A DNA stretch of 64,000 nt from Nocardia anaemiae NBRC 100462 (lineage in GTDB: Bacteria; Actinomycetota; Actinomycetes; Mycobacteriales; Mycobacteriaceae): positions 38,481 through 102,480 of the forward strand of contig NZ_BDAZ01000050.1 in assembly GCF_001612725.1 (NCBI RefSeq). Reading direction: 5' to 3'. The notes beneath the pieces are model-generated. The model worked only from the letters and a program-made list of their open reading frames with translations, made no database searches and was not told where the DNA came from. This document shows positions 1 to 9,058 of the stretch, in pieces. The position numbers and the translations under genes are program-made. How positions within the stretch are numbered: the stretch's first letter is position 1; the number at the start of each line of letters is the position of its first letter.

Positions 1-518
1 AGTTCCGGCATCACCGCGGAGGTGCCGGAGAGCGACTTACCGAGCGTATCCACGATCGAGCCGACCACCGCGGGGTCGAGCTGGTTCATGGTCTTGGTGA
101 CCAGCCGCGCCACCTCCGGAATCGATAGCGGTGCGCGAATATCCTCGGTATCGAGCCGCTGTCCGTCCTTCAGATACGGTCCGCTGTCGGAATTCGGCAC
201 GAACTGCACATAGGGCTCGCCGAGTGCGGAGAGCTGCTCGATGGTGACGGTGCTGTCGGTCGGCACCTGCTGTCCCTTGTCGACGCGGAAGCCGATCTCG
301 ACGCCCGCGGCCGTATTCCGCACCGAGGTCACCTTGCCGACCGGAATGCCGGTGAGCAGAATCGGCGAGCCGACTCCGAGACTGCCCGAATTCCGCAGCA
401 CCATAGCGGCATCGGTGTAATCGGCGAACGGATCGAACCGCACCACGCCGAAGGTCAGATAGCCCGCGCCGAGGATCAGGATGGCAGCGATGCCGCCGAG
501 TGAGACCAGCGAACCCAT
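1..518 (-). CDS. mceF: MceF-type Mce protein, 3' end outside window
   Basis: Last substrate-binding subunit of a Mce lipid/sterol import system, anchored in the membrane with its MlaD-like domain outside. The 172 visible residues start MGSLVSLGG, run through one N-terminal membrane segment (about residues 4-24) and enter a Mce/MlaD domain (about residues 35-115, with GSPILLTGIPVGKV). The C-terminal helical part lies beyond base 1. The ATG at 518 follows the mceE stop by two bases, so it is the final gene of the operon in this window. The position after the lipoprotein gene gives the F assignment; family membership is clear, and which mce operon this is cannot be told. Confidence 0.9.
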   Translation of the reverse strand, partial: MGSLVSLGGIAAILILGAGYLTFGVVRFDPFADYTDAAMVLRNSGSLGVGSPILLTGIPVGKVTSVRNTAAGVEIGFRVDKGQQVPTDSTVTIEQLSALGEPYVQFVPNSDSGPYLKDGQRLDTEDIRAPLSIPEVARLVTKTMNQLDPAVVGSIVDTLGKSLSGTSAVMPE

Positions 519-520
519 CT

Positions 521-1567
521 TCAACGGACCGCTCCGATCATGCGCAATGTCTGAATGATCCGATCCACCTGTTCGGGCTCGGATACCGCGGCGCCATCGG
601 TCCGCACGCCGGTGATATTCACCTTCGGGCCACGCTGCACGTACGGAATGATCTTGTCGCGCAATAACGCGACGAGCATGGCCATGTTCGAGGGTGACCG
701 CAGGTCCAGCGGCCCGCCGGTCAGCATCGGCACGAAGGCTCGCAGCATCGCGTCATTGGACTGCACCAACGGCGCGAGCCAGGTCATCGACCTGCCGACC
801 GGGCCGAGTACGCCGAAGATATTCGCCACTCCGGCGAACGAATTCGTCGCCGCGTTCACCTGCCGCACCGACTCCGCGCTGAGGATGTCGTCCAGCTCGG
901 GCCGAATATCGTGCAGCACTTCGGAATTGGTGAGTAGACCGTACAGCAGCGAATCCACCTGGTCGAGATTCGCGGCCAGATCCGCGGCATCGCCGCCCAT
1001 TACCTTCGAAATGCGCGCCGTCTCCCGAGGATCCTGCGGCAGTACGGAATTGAACCGATTGATGATGTCCTGCAGCTGGCCGATCGCGCCGCCCTGGACG
1101 AAGAAGGCCATGGCGGCCATGGTGTCTTCGAGCTGCACCGGCGGCTTGGTCCGCTCGATCGGAATGACGCCGTCGGGTCCGAGCAGCGAACCGAAACCAT
1201 TGGGCGGCGTGGTCAACGCGATGTGGATATCGCCGAGCACGGTGTTCTGCCGCAGCTCCGCGATGGTCGTGGTCGGCAGCTGCACCGACTTCGCGATATC
1301 GGCGTCGACCACAACGAATCCGCCGCGGCCCGCGGGCGCTTCGGCGGCTGGGACCACTGCGACCTTGTCGACCGTGCCGATCTGCGCGCCATTGGCGATC
1401 ACCTTGGCCTTGGCGGGCAGGTTCAAGACATTCGCGAATTCGATCCGGACGCGATAGCTGGCTCCGGACACCGATGTGCCGGGGACCGGCACTGATGACG
1501 GGTCGAAGGCACAGCCGCCCAAGCCGATTCCGGCCGCCAGCACGACCGCCACGAGGCGCCTTCTCAT
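521..1567 (-). CDS. mceE: MceE-type Mce lipoprotein
   Basis: Lipoprotein subunit (LprK/MceE type) of the Mce importer, 348 aa. The start at 1567 gives MRRR, a hydrophobic stretch and a lipobox LGGC with Cys19 as the predicted lipidated residue. A longer reading frame upstream gives no signal peptide. The MlaD-like domain follows at about residues 30-115, then a long helical C-terminal part typical of Mce proteins. Its start overlaps the mceD stop by 4 bases (1564-1567), so the two are translationally coupled. The lipobox is what marks this as the E subunit. Confidence 0.92.
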   Translation of the reverse strand: MRRRLVAVVLAAGIGLGGCAFDPSSVPVPGTSVSGASYRVRIEFANVLNLPAKAKVIANGAQIGTVDKVAVVPAAEAPAGRGGFVVVDADIAKSVQLPTTTIAELRQNTVLGDIHIALTTPPNGFGSLLGPDGVIPIERTKPPVQLEDTMAAMAFFVQGGAIGQLQDIINRFNSVLPQDPRETARISKVMGGDAADLAANLDQVDSLLYGLLTNSEVLHDIRPELDDILSAESVRQVNAATNSFAGVANIFGVLGPVGRSMTWLAPLVQSNDAMLRAFVPMLTGGPLDLRSPSNMAMLVALLRDKIIPYVQRGPKVNITGVRTDGAAVSEPEQVDRIIQTLRMIGAVR

Positions 1568-2652
1568 CGTCCACCTGCCAATCCGAGTACCAGCGGGACG
1601 AGTTGCACATCGACCATGCCGTTCGCGGCACCCGCGCACTTTCCCGGCGCCACAGAATTGACTGCGGCACAAACCTTTTCGGCTTCATACTGCGGAACAG
1701 CCACCCTAGGCGACGCATAGGTGATACCCGGCGCACCATCGGAAACAACCGTGCGGAATGCCGAGGTGAGCGCGGGCGTCATGAGCACGACATCGCGCAG
1801 CGAGCCGACATTGGCGCGCAGCAGCTTGATCAGCGGCACGCTCGCGTCGAGCGCGCGCATAATCGGATCACCGAACATGCTGGTGATGTCATTGAGCATG
1901 GGCAGGATCTGGCGCAGCCCGTCGAAGAGTTGCACTGCGGGACCGAGCAATTCGGTACTCGCCTGATTCAGCGCGGGCCCGATGCGGACCAGCATGGATT
2001 GCAGATCGCCCCAATACTGGTTCACCTTCTGCGATACCGAGGCGAACGCATCGAAAATGCCTGCCAGATGGCCGATATCGGCATCGGGGGATTTCAGTGC
2101 GGAGCCGAGGTTGCGAATCAGCTCATTGACCTGCGCTCCGGTGCCCGAGGTTGCCGCGTCGAGTGCGGCGAGGCCCTTGGCCAGCGACTTCTGATCGGGT
2201 CCATTGAGCTGATCGGACAGCGAGGACAGCGCGGTCAGCGTTTCGGTGAGGCTCTTCGGGGTGAGCGTCTTGGTGATGCATTGGCCGCTGTCCCAGCGCT
2301 GCATGTTCTTACCGCTGGACAACACGGCCAGATTGCGATCGGCGACCACGGTGTCGGACACGGTGGTGGCCGAGGCATCGGCATACACCGGATGGTCGGC
2401 ATCGACATCGAATTCGACCCGCACGCCCTTGCCCTGGTTCCGCACCGAAGTAACCGTGCCGACCGTGATACCGCGCATCGTCACCTGATTGCCCGGATAC
2501 AGCCCGATGCTGTCGGGCATTATCGCGCAATAGGATTCGGTCCTCTGTAGCGGATCGAAGGCGATGAGATACCCGGCGAAAGCAAGCGCGGCGACAACGA
2601 CGGCACCGGCGATCGACATGAACGCCTGCGAGCCGAGCACCCGATTCAGCAT
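1564..2652 (-). CDS. mceD: MceD-type Mce protein
   Basis: Substrate-binding subunit of the Mce importer, 362 aa. Starting at MLNRVLGSQAF it has one N-terminal membrane anchor (about residues 10-30) and a Mce/MlaD domain with NQVTMRGITVGTV around residues 50-60, followed by a long helical tail. The ATG at 2652 overlaps the mceC stop in a TGATG arrangement; the further in-frame start at 2682 would lie inside mceC and is less likely. Family is clear. The letter D rests on operon order. Confidence 0.9.
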   Translation of the reverse strand: MLNRVLGSQAFMSIAGAVVVAALAFAGYLIAFDPLQRTESYCAIMPDSIGLYPGNQVTMRGITVGTVTSVRNQGKGVRVEFDVDADHPVYADASATTVSDTVVADRNLAVLSSGKNMQRWDSGQCITKTLTPKSLTETLTALSSLSDQLNGPDQKSLAKGLAALDAATSGTGAQVNELIRNLGSALKSPDADIGHLAGIFDAFASVSQKVNQYWGDLQSMLVRIGPALNQASTELLGPAVQLFDGLRQILPMLNDITSMFGDPIMRALDASVPLIKLLRANVGSLRDVVLMTPALTSAFRTVVSDGAPGITYASPRVAVPQYEAEKVCAAVNSVAPGKCAGAANGMVDVQLVPLVLGLAGGR

Positions 2653-3671
2653 CAGCACGCCTTCCCGGGTAGCGGCACGCACACCGCCTGAATGGTTTCG
2701 CCGGACTGATCCACCACGATCCCGCCCTCCGGAATCACCAGCCCCTGCAACTTCTGACTCAGGTTGTGTGCGGAGGAAATAATCGGCTCCAGCTGCCCGC
2801 CCATCTGTTCCAGTCGCGGCAGGGCATCGGCCAATTGCTGCGCCTTCGGCTTCAACGTGGCATCCCAGGACGGTGCCAGCGCGGCGATCCGCTGAACCAC
2901 GCTGTTGAGCAAGGCAATCGATTCGCGCAGCTCGGCGCGCTTATTCAGGAGTACGGTCTCGAGCAGATTGGCATTCTCCATCAACCTGCGCAGATCGCTC
3001 TTCGCGCCGTCGTACATGGTCACGTATTCATCGGCCACCGCAATGGCATTCGAGACCTGGGTGCGCTGGCGGTCGATGGCATCGATATAGCCGCCGACAG
3101 TGTCCAGCGTGGTGCGCAAGGCATCCGGCGCACTCTCGACCGACTTGTCGAGCGCGGCGAGATTGCGCCGCAAGGTATCACCGTCGATCTTGCCGATCGG
3201 TGCGGTGGCGTCCTGAAAAGTCTGGATCAGACTGTAGGGCAGGCGGACTCGGTCGGCCGGAATCGGCTTATCGCCGAGCGGCTCGGTGCCCGCCGGGAAC
3301 AACGCGACATAGTGGCCGCCGACCACGGTGAGCATGCGCACGTCGAGCGAGGTCTGGTCACCGACGAACACATCGGAGTCGACGGTGAACCGCATGATGA
3401 CCTTATCCGGTCGCAACTCCAGCGATTTCACGGTGCCGACCGAGATGCCAGCCACCCGGATATCGTCGCCGGACTTCACCGACTGCGCCTCAGAAAGCTC
3501 CGCGGTGTAGGTCGTCTTGCCGAACGGAATCACGTAAAGCGCTGCGGCGGCGCCCATTGCGATGACCACGAACACCGCGCCGACTATGCCGAGCCGCACT
3601 TCTTTGCGCAGCCGCGCCGGTTCGTCGAGGATCGGCGCATTGCCGCCGAACCATTGCCTCATCCGTTGCAT
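2652..3671 (-). CDS. mceC: MceC-type Mce protein
   Basis: Substrate-binding subunit of the Mce importer, 339 aa. The MQRMRQWFG start is chosen because GAAGGTGG lies just upstream; an ATG nine bases further in (3662) would give an ATGA overlap with mceB and is an alternative. One membrane helix sits at about residues 27-48. The MlaD-like domain contains GDDIRVAGISVGTV. A helical tail completes the usual Mce architecture. Assigned C by its place between mceB and mceD. Confidence 0.9.
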   Translation of the reverse strand: MQRMRQWFGGNAPILDEPARLRKEVRLGIVGAVFVVIAMGAAAALYVIPFGKTTYTAELSEAQSVKSGDDIRVAGISVGTVKSLELRPDKVIMRFTVDSDVFVGDQTSLDVRMLTVVGGHYVALFPAGTEPLGDKPIPADRVRLPYSLIQTFQDATAPIGKIDGDTLRRNLAALDKSVESAPDALRTTLDTVGGYIDAIDRQRTQVSNAIAVADEYVTMYDGAKSDLRRLMENANLLETVLLNKRAELRESIALLNSVVQRIAALAPSWDATLKPKAQQLADALPRLEQMGGQLEPIISSAHNLSQKLQGLVIPEGGIVVDQSGETIQAVCVPLPGKAC

Positions 3672-4663
3672 ACCGCCACCTTCTGTCCGCCGACGAGCAC
3701 CCGCACCGGATTCGGCAGCTCGGCATTTCCCTTGCTGCACACCGGTTTCCAGTCCGCGATGGTGCGCGGCACGGCATTGTCGATCGAGGCGAGCAGGCCG
3801 GGCAGCTTGCCGAAAACGTCGACGGCCTCCTGCGGGTCGGGGAAGAGGCTGCGGATGAGTCCGTCGATATCCGCTCCGCTGTCGGCGGTCAGGCCGACGG
3901 TGGCGAGCAGCCGGTCCAGCGGCCCGAGCACCGAGGGCGCGTTCATGGCGAATTCGGCGAGGCCGCCGATATTCGCCTGCAGCGCTTGGAAAATATCGGT
4001 CAGCCTGGCCAGCAGCGGGACCAGATAGTGCACCCGGCCGCCCACCCGGTCGGCGAGTTCGGACATATTGCGCACCAGCGTCGCGATCACCGTCTGCCGA
4101 TCGCCGACGTACTTGCTCAGTTTGCCGATGGCATCCATGGCCGGACCCAAACCCGAACCGTCGCCCTCGATCACCGCGAGCATGCTTTCGGTGAACTGGT
4201 TGACGGCCTCCGGAGACATGGTGGCCAGCACCGGCTTCAGGCCGTTGAACAGGCTGGTCACATCGAAGGACGGCAGCGTCATCCCGGTGTCGACAACGGC
4301 GTTCGCGGGTAGCCGGACACCCGGGTTCGGCTGTTGCTGCAGGTCGATATACCGCTGTCCGGTGAGGTTCTGGTATCGGATCGCGAGGGTGCTGTTGTCG
4401 TAGATGGGCGTGGCGGTCCTGACGGTGAGATGGACCTTGGCCCTAATGCCGTCGAGCGATATGCCCTCGACCTTGCCCACCTGCACACCGAACATGCGTA
4501 CGTCATCGCCGACCTTCAGGCCATTGGCATCGGTGAACAGCGCATCGTGCGCCTCGGTATCCCCGGCCACCGGCCGCTTGATCGCCGTCAGCACCAGCGA
4601 GAGCACCACGATCATCACCGCGGCGAAAACGCCGAGCCGCCAGGCGGCAGCACGCACCGTCAT
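3659..4663 (-). CDS. mceB: MceB-type Mce protein
   Basis: Substrate-binding subunit of the Mce importer, 334 aa. It opens MTVRAAAWRLGVF, has a membrane anchor at about residues 8-28 and a MlaD-like domain with GDDVRMFGVQVGKVEGI. The ATG at 4663 overlaps the mceA stop by 4 bases. The C-terminus carries two cysteines (VCSKGN and VAVCNG), a pattern seen in other MceB/C proteins. Subunit letter is from operon order. Confidence 0.9.
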   Translation of the reverse strand: MTVRAAAWRLGVFAAVMIVVLSLVLTAIKRPVAGDTEAHDALFTDANGLKVGDDVRMFGVQVGKVEGISLDGIRAKVHLTVRTATPIYDNSTLAIRYQNLTGQRYIDLQQQPNPGVRLPANAVVDTGMTLPSFDVTSLFNGLKPVLATMSPEAVNQFTESMLAVIEGDGSGLGPAMDAIGKLSKYVGDRQTVIATLVRNMSELADRVGGRVHYLVPLLARLTDIFQALQANIGGLAEFAMNAPSVLGPLDRLLATVGLTADSGADIDGLIRSLFPDPQEAVDVFGKLPGLLASIDNAVPRTIADWKPVCSKGNAELPNPVRVLVGGQKVAVCNG

Positions 4664-5694
4664 CGCACACCCGCCGGACCGAGCAGCGGAACCGCGATAC
4701 CGGGCACACCCCGCAGATCGACGTCGAGATTCAGCACCGGACCGTCGGGCGTATCCGGCATGGCGGCCCGCAGCCGTTCGAGCAGAACCCGCAGCTCGGC
4801 CGCGGACTGCTGCGGACGAGGGACCATCTGCGCCAACACATTCAGTATCGGCGCGAGCATGTCGGCGCCCTCCGCGAAATGGCCGCCCGCGGAGGTCAGC
4901 GTTGTCCCGAGCGCGGGCAGGATACTGCCGGTCAACGCGGCGACACCGCGGTCGTAGCGCTCACGATCGGTCTGCAGGATCTTGATATCGCGGATCTGAT
5001 CGAGGACCTCGATGGTGGCGCCCGCGAATTTCCCGCCGCCGTCGAAGGCCGGGCCGAGTCTGCCGACGAGCTCGGAGGTCGGCATCCTCTGGTTGTCGGC
5101 AATGGTTCGTGCCACCGTGATCAGGGCCTGCACCAGCGGGGTGAATGCCTGGAAGTCCGCCGAGACCTGCGCGATGACACTGGCCAACTGCGGGGTGAAC
5201 ACGGTCGCGCCGACCTGGGACAGGCTGCGCAGAATGCTGCCCATCGTCGCGTCGTAGACATCCGCCGCGCGCCCGCCGGTCAGATCGATGACAGCATCGG
5301 GTCGCAGCGGCGAACCACCTGGCCCACGGCGCAATTCGAGTTCGCTGATGCCGAACAGGTTGGCCGGCGCGTAGTCGACGCGCAGGCTGTCATCGATGCC
5401 GAAGAGCCGGGATCGGTCCAGTCGCAAGGTGATTCGCTGGGTGCCGCGCTCATCCGGCGCGATCTGCGCGACCGTGCCGACCAGCACACCGTCGAGGCGC
5501 ACCTGTGTGCCCGCGCTGAGACCGTCACCGATCTGCTGGGTGTGCAACGCGATTCGCAGACCCTCGTCGGCGCGCAGGTGCCGATAGAGCGAAGTGGCCA
5601 GGGCGACAACGGCTATCAGCGCGATGATCGCCGAACCAACCGTCCGCGAACGCTTCTTGTCCGCGGCTACACCGGGCATTCCATACTTCGGCAT
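4660..5694 (-). CDS. mceA: MceA-type Mce protein
   Basis: First substrate-binding subunit of the Mce importer, 344 aa. N-terminal cytoplasmic basic stretch (KKRSR), a membrane helix at about residues 18-38, then a MlaD domain with GTQVRLDGVLVGTVAQI and a long helical tail. It starts three bases after the yrbEB stop. A second in-frame ATG at 5679 (MPGVAADKK) is possible. Mce domains form the extracytoplasmic lipid-binding assembly fed into the YrbE permease pair; the substrate cannot be read from sequence. Confidence 0.9.
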   Translation of the reverse strand: MPKYGMPGVAADKKRSRTVGSAIIALIAVVALATSLYRHLRADEGLRIALHTQQIGDGLSAGTQVRLDGVLVGTVAQIAPDERGTQRITLRLDRSRLFGIDDSLRVDYAPANLFGISELELRRGPGGSPLRPDAVIDLTGGRAADVYDATMGSILRSLSQVGATVFTPQLASVIAQVSADFQAFTPLVQALITVARTIADNQRMPTSELVGRLGPAFDGGGKFAGATIEVLDQIRDIKILQTDRERYDRGVAALTGSILPALGTTLTSAGGHFAEGADMLAPILNVLAQMVPRPQQSAAELRVLLERLRAAMPDTPDGPVLNLDVDLRGVPGIAVPLLGPAGVR

Positions 5695-5697
5695 CCG

Positions 5698-6564
5698 CTA
5701 CCCCGTAAAACTGATCGCCGCGTTGAAGCCCCACAGCACAATGCTGAGCACCATGTCGATCGCGATAATGGCCACGAAACTCGTGCGCACCGCGCGACCC
5801 GACGCGATACCGACGCCCTCCGGCCCGCCGGTGGCGAAGAATCCGTAATAGCTGTGCACCAGGATCACCACCGTCCCGAAGATGGCGACCTTGATCACCG
5901 CGGCGATCACATCGAAGCCGGAGACGAACTGGAAGAAGTAGTGGTCGTAGACGCCCGCGGACTGGCCGTGCACCAGCGTGATGATGCCGCGACAGGCCGC
6001 GTAGCTGAGGATCAGCGCGATCAGGAAGGTCGGCACGATCGCCAGCGCACCCGCGAGTACCCGGGTGGTGACCACGAACGGCACCGAACGCAGACCGAGC
6101 GCCTCGATGGCGTCGATCTCCTCGGAGATGCGCATCGAACCGATCTCCGCGGTGATCCGGCAACCCGCCTGCGCGGCGAAGCCGACCGCGGCCGCGATGG
6201 GCGCGAGTTCGCGAGTGGTGGCGTAGGCCGAGACGATCCCGGTGACTGGTCCCATCCCGAGCATGCTCAGTGTCGCGAATGATTCGACCGCGACGGAGGC
6301 ACCCATGACCAGCCCGAGCACGATCATCATCGGGACAGTGCCGCCGCCGACCACGACCGAGCCGCGGCCCCAGGTCATATCGGTGATGGCGCGCATGGTC
6401 TCACCGCGATACCGCCTGAGCGTCAACGGAATCGCCGCGAGCACCTGCCCCACGAAGACGGCCACAAAGCCGAAGCCGTCGACCGCGCCGAGCACCCGAG
6501 GGCCGCGCCGGAAATACCGCGTGAGCCAGCCGAACCCCTTGGGGGCGTAGGACGAAATCGCCAT
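5698..6564 (-). CDS. yrbEB: YrbEB/MlaE-type permease
   Basis: Integral membrane permease (MlaE family) that with YrbEA forms the transmembrane core of the Mce importer, 288 aa. Start MAISSYAPKGFGW at 6564 overlaps the yrbEA stop as TGATG. Conserved MlaE features include the ELAPIAAAVGFAAQAG stretch and the EEIDAIEALGL loop that contacts the ATPase. No mceG/mkl-type ATPase lies in the window, as usual, because that ATPase is normally encoded elsewhere. Confidence 0.93.
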   Translation of the reverse strand: MAISSYAPKGFGWLTRYFRRGPRVLGAVDGFGFVAVFVGQVLAAIPLTLRRYRGETMRAITDMTWGRGSVVVGGGTVPMMIVLGLVMGASVAVESFATLSMLGMGPVTGIVSAYATTRELAPIAAAVGFAAQAGCRITAEIGSMRISEEIDAIEALGLRSVPFVVTTRVLAGALAIVPTFLIALILSYAACRGIITLVHGQSAGVYDHYFFQFVSGFDVIAAVIKVAIFGTVVILVHSYYGFFATGGPEGVGIASGRAVRTSFVAIIAIDMVLSIVLWGFNAAISFTG

Positions 6565-7403
6565 CAGGCCAGCCTCGTCGGCAGGAACATGGCGGTGACC
6601 TGCGTTAGCACCAGATTCACCACGGTGATCGAGACGACCGAGAGCACCACCGCGGCATTCACCGCATCGGCGACACCGCGCGGTCCGCCCTTGGCCTCCA
6701 GTCCGCGCTGGCAGGCGATGACCACAACGAGAAAGCCGAAGATGAGCGCCTTCACCAGCGAGACCCACACATCCGCGGTGGTGGTGAACGACCCGAAGGT
6801 GGCCCAGTAGCTGCCCGGCGTGACGCCCTGTCCGCCGATGGCGACCGCGTATCCGGCCATGATGCCGACAAAGATGATCAGGATATTCAGCAGCGGCGCG
6901 ACCACCAGCATGGCCGCCATCCGCGGGATCACCAGGCGGTGGATCGGACTGATGCCCATGGTGTTGAGCGCATCGATCTCTTCGCGAATGGTGCGTGCGC
7001 CGAGATCCGCCGCGATCGCCGCCGCACCCGCGCCGCCGAGCAGGAAGCCGGTCGCCATCGGTGCGCCCTGCTTGATGACACCGAGTCCACCGGTCGCGCC
7101 GAGCAGCGAATCCGCGCCGAGGGTGTGGATGAGATTGCCGACCTGGATCGAGACGATCACGCCGAACGGGATCGCCATCAAGATCGCCGGGATGGTCGTG
7201 ACGGTGATCAACCGCCAGGCCTGGAGTACGGCCTCGCGCCATTGGAACTGGCCGCGCGCGATATCACCGAACGCGCCGAGAACCGATTCCTGCGCGACGC
7301 CGAAGGCCCGGCCGAAGGTGCGCAGCGACGAGACGACCGTATCCGAAAAGTTCTTCCGGACAACCGAACTCGCGGATTCGCGGGTCCGCAGGTCGGACGT
7401 CAT
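6564..7403 (-). CDS. yrbEA: YrbEA/MlaE-type permease
   Basis: MlaE-family permease, about 279 aa from the chosen ATG at 7403 (MTSDLRTRES). It shares with YrbEB the helix bundle and the EEIDALNTMGI coupling loop. The reading frame stays open to 7496, but the extra 31 residues are basic and unconserved in look, so the shorter form is preferred; the start is uncertain because no strong ribosome site precedes it. It is the first gene of the operon. Confidence 0.88.
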   Translation of the reverse strand: MTSDLRTRESASSVVRKNFSDTVVSSLRTFGRAFGVAQESVLGAFGDIARGQFQWREAVLQAWRLITVTTIPAILMAIPFGVIVSIQVGNLIHTLGADSLLGATGGLGVIKQGAPMATGFLLGGAGAAAIAADLGARTIREEIDALNTMGISPIHRLVIPRMAAMLVVAPLLNILIIFVGIMAGYAVAIGGQGVTPGSYWATFGSFTTTADVWVSLVKALIFGFLVVVIACQRGLEAKGGPRGVADAVNAAVVLSVVSITVVNLVLTQVTAMFLPTRLA

Positions 7404-7797
7404 ATTCCATATCCCGCGGTCGCGCTCGCGGCACGGGCTGTGTCGAATTTCATGCCGCACTCTCCGGATTTCGGCGTCGATGCCAACATTCAGCAAGCTA
7501 ATCGTTACGGCGAGTCACAACAAAATCGGCATGCTGTGATGCTCGCCACTTACTCGCCGTTCAGCGCGCTCGATTCGGCTATTCATGGGTCCGATCACAC
7601 CGGCTGAGAACTAGCGGCGAGGAACGCAAAAGCCGAGAACAGAGCCATATGAGCACCGCCCCGCGGCAGCGTCGCCCGACCCGACACCACCGTCAGCGTG
7701 TGACCACGACCGTCGAAGCAAGCAGCACCATGTGCGTTGCGCCGAGCCCGAGGACCAGCGAACCATCTAGCCAGATAGTTGCTGCGGCAGCGCTACC
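7404..7797. other. intergenic region upstream of the mce operon
   Basis: About 390 bases between the first mce-operon gene and the tail of the 7798 gene. Both genes lie on the minus strand, so the mce promoter should be in the right part of this stretch. I see no convincing gene, no clear operator and no strong terminator. Confidence 0.5.
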
Positions 7798-8193
7798 TCA
7801 GTCGTCGAGATCGATCCGGACGGTCAGCAGGTCGGTGCCGAGCAATCGAACACCCGCGCTGTTGGCCTTGGGCAACGATCGCAACCGGGCGCGCGGATCA
7901 TCATCCGGCAATAACTGTGCCGTACCGGTGTGCCAATGTCCGCGCAGCCGCACTCGAACGTGATTGTCGGCCTTGATATTTCGAATATACTGCGACTTGT
8001 CGCCGAATTCGGAGACGAGCCAGAACTCCTTGCCGACCCGCCGACCCCCGATCGGCGTAATCCGCGGCTGCCCACTCACGCGCCCCACCGTCTCCAGCAA
8101 CTGCTGCGTGGGCAATCTGCGCAGAATCGGATTCCCCACCCGCCGCTGAAATGCCGTCACGACTCGGTGCTGAACCTCGCGCAAGTTCGCCAT
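7798..8193 (-). CDS. deazaflavin (F420)-dependent nitroreductase-like protein
   Basis: Small DDN/FDOR-type protein, 131 aa, matching the usual family length. Family features are the RLPTQQLLETVGRVSG start of the barrel, the RITPIGGRRVGKEFWLVSE strand pair and YIRNIKADNHVRVRLRGHW, which in this family lines the F420 phosphate and deazaflavin pocket. These enzymes use F420H2 to reduce varied substrates; the substrate here is unknown. A TAGCGT box lies exactly 6 bases before the ATG, and CAGGAG fills the gap, so the mRNA is probably leaderless or nearly so. Confidence 0.8.
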   Translation of the reverse strand: MANLREVQHRVVTAFQRRVGNPILRRLPTQQLLETVGRVSGQPRITPIGGRRVGKEFWLVSEFGDKSQYIRNIKADNHVRVRLRGHWHTGTAQLLPDDDPRARLRSLPKANSAGVRLLGTDLLTVRIDLDD

Positions 8194-8398
8194 CTCCTGA
8201 CGCTAGCACCGGCCCATCGCATTCGACACTGTGCCGATACGGGCCCGACCAGCGGTATTCCCGGCGGGACCGCCGCCTTCGCCATTGGAAATTCAACGAC
8301 GCCAATAAGGTCGACATCGCAGTGAACAACGATGCACTGCAATCGGTCGGACGATCGAGTCGAGATTCGTGTCCTGGACGGCGCGGCGATAAGCGACA

Positions 8399-9058
8399 AT
8401 GTGCGGAGTGCGGACCCAGTTCACTCGCGAGCTCATCGCGTTGACCAATGATTTGACGCTCATGTGTCGGCTCGCCCACGATGCCACCGAGCGTGTCACG
8501 GCCGCGCTCGGCGACGCCGATCTCGCCGCCACCTATGAAGCCTTCGCGCTCGACGAGCAGCTACAGAAGATGTACGCCGCCTGCGAGGCCAGAACCGTGG
8601 TGCTGCTGGCACTGCAAGCGCCGGTCGCCCGCGATCTGCGACATGTCGTCACCGCCATCCAGATCGCCGGTGAGCTGTCCGGGATCGGCTCGCTGATCAG
8701 CCGCGTCGCCGATCAGGTCTACAAATATCACCCGGAACCCGTTGCGCCCCAAGCCCTGATGGATATCCTCACCGCGATGGGCCGATTGGCCGCGCACCAC
8801 ACCGCCCTCGCGGGCGAATCGGTCGCCACCGGCCGCCAGCCCGTCACGCCCGATTCCGCGGCGCCCGCAATGGATCGACTCCACCGGAAACTCCACTCGG
8901 CGCTGACCGAGCGAACCGCCACCGAGGCCGCCATCGATATCGCCCTGGTCGGCAATAACCTCGAACGCTGTATCGACCACACCATCCGCATCGATCGCCT
9001 GATCCGCTTCCTGGACACCGGAATTCCGCCGACAGCCCAAATCTCCGACGCCAGCTAA
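8399..9058 (+). CDS. phoU: PhoU-like phosphate-signalling protein
   Basis: PhoU-family protein of two three-helix PhoU domains, 219 aa. It restrains phosphate uptake and Pho signalling in other bacteria. Visible motifs are LALQAPVARDLRHVVTAIQIAGELSGIG in segments (domain 1, the family's R-D-L-R helix) and ALVGNNLERCIDHTIRI (domain 2, normally LIGRNLERIADH). A GTG at 8408 would give an N-terminus MRTQF like other PhoU proteins and may be the true start. No pst genes or PhoR/PhoB are nearby, so this is a stand-alone copy. Its stop overlaps the convergent LysR gene by 4 bases. Confidence 0.8.
   Translation: MCGVRTQFTRELIALTNDLTLMCRLAHDATERVTAALGDADLAATYEAFALDEQLQKMYAACEARTVVLLALQAPVARDLRHVVTAIQIAGELSGIGSLISRVADQVYKYHPEPVAPQALMDILTAMGRLAAHHTALAGESVATGRQPVTPDSAAPAMDRLHRKLHSALTERTATEAAIDIALVGNNLERCIDHTIRIDRLIRFLDTGIPPTAQISDAS

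Noticed and set aside
555..1457. Long plus-strand frame opposite mceE
   Set aside because: Shadow of a high-GC gene; mceE has lipobox and domain support.
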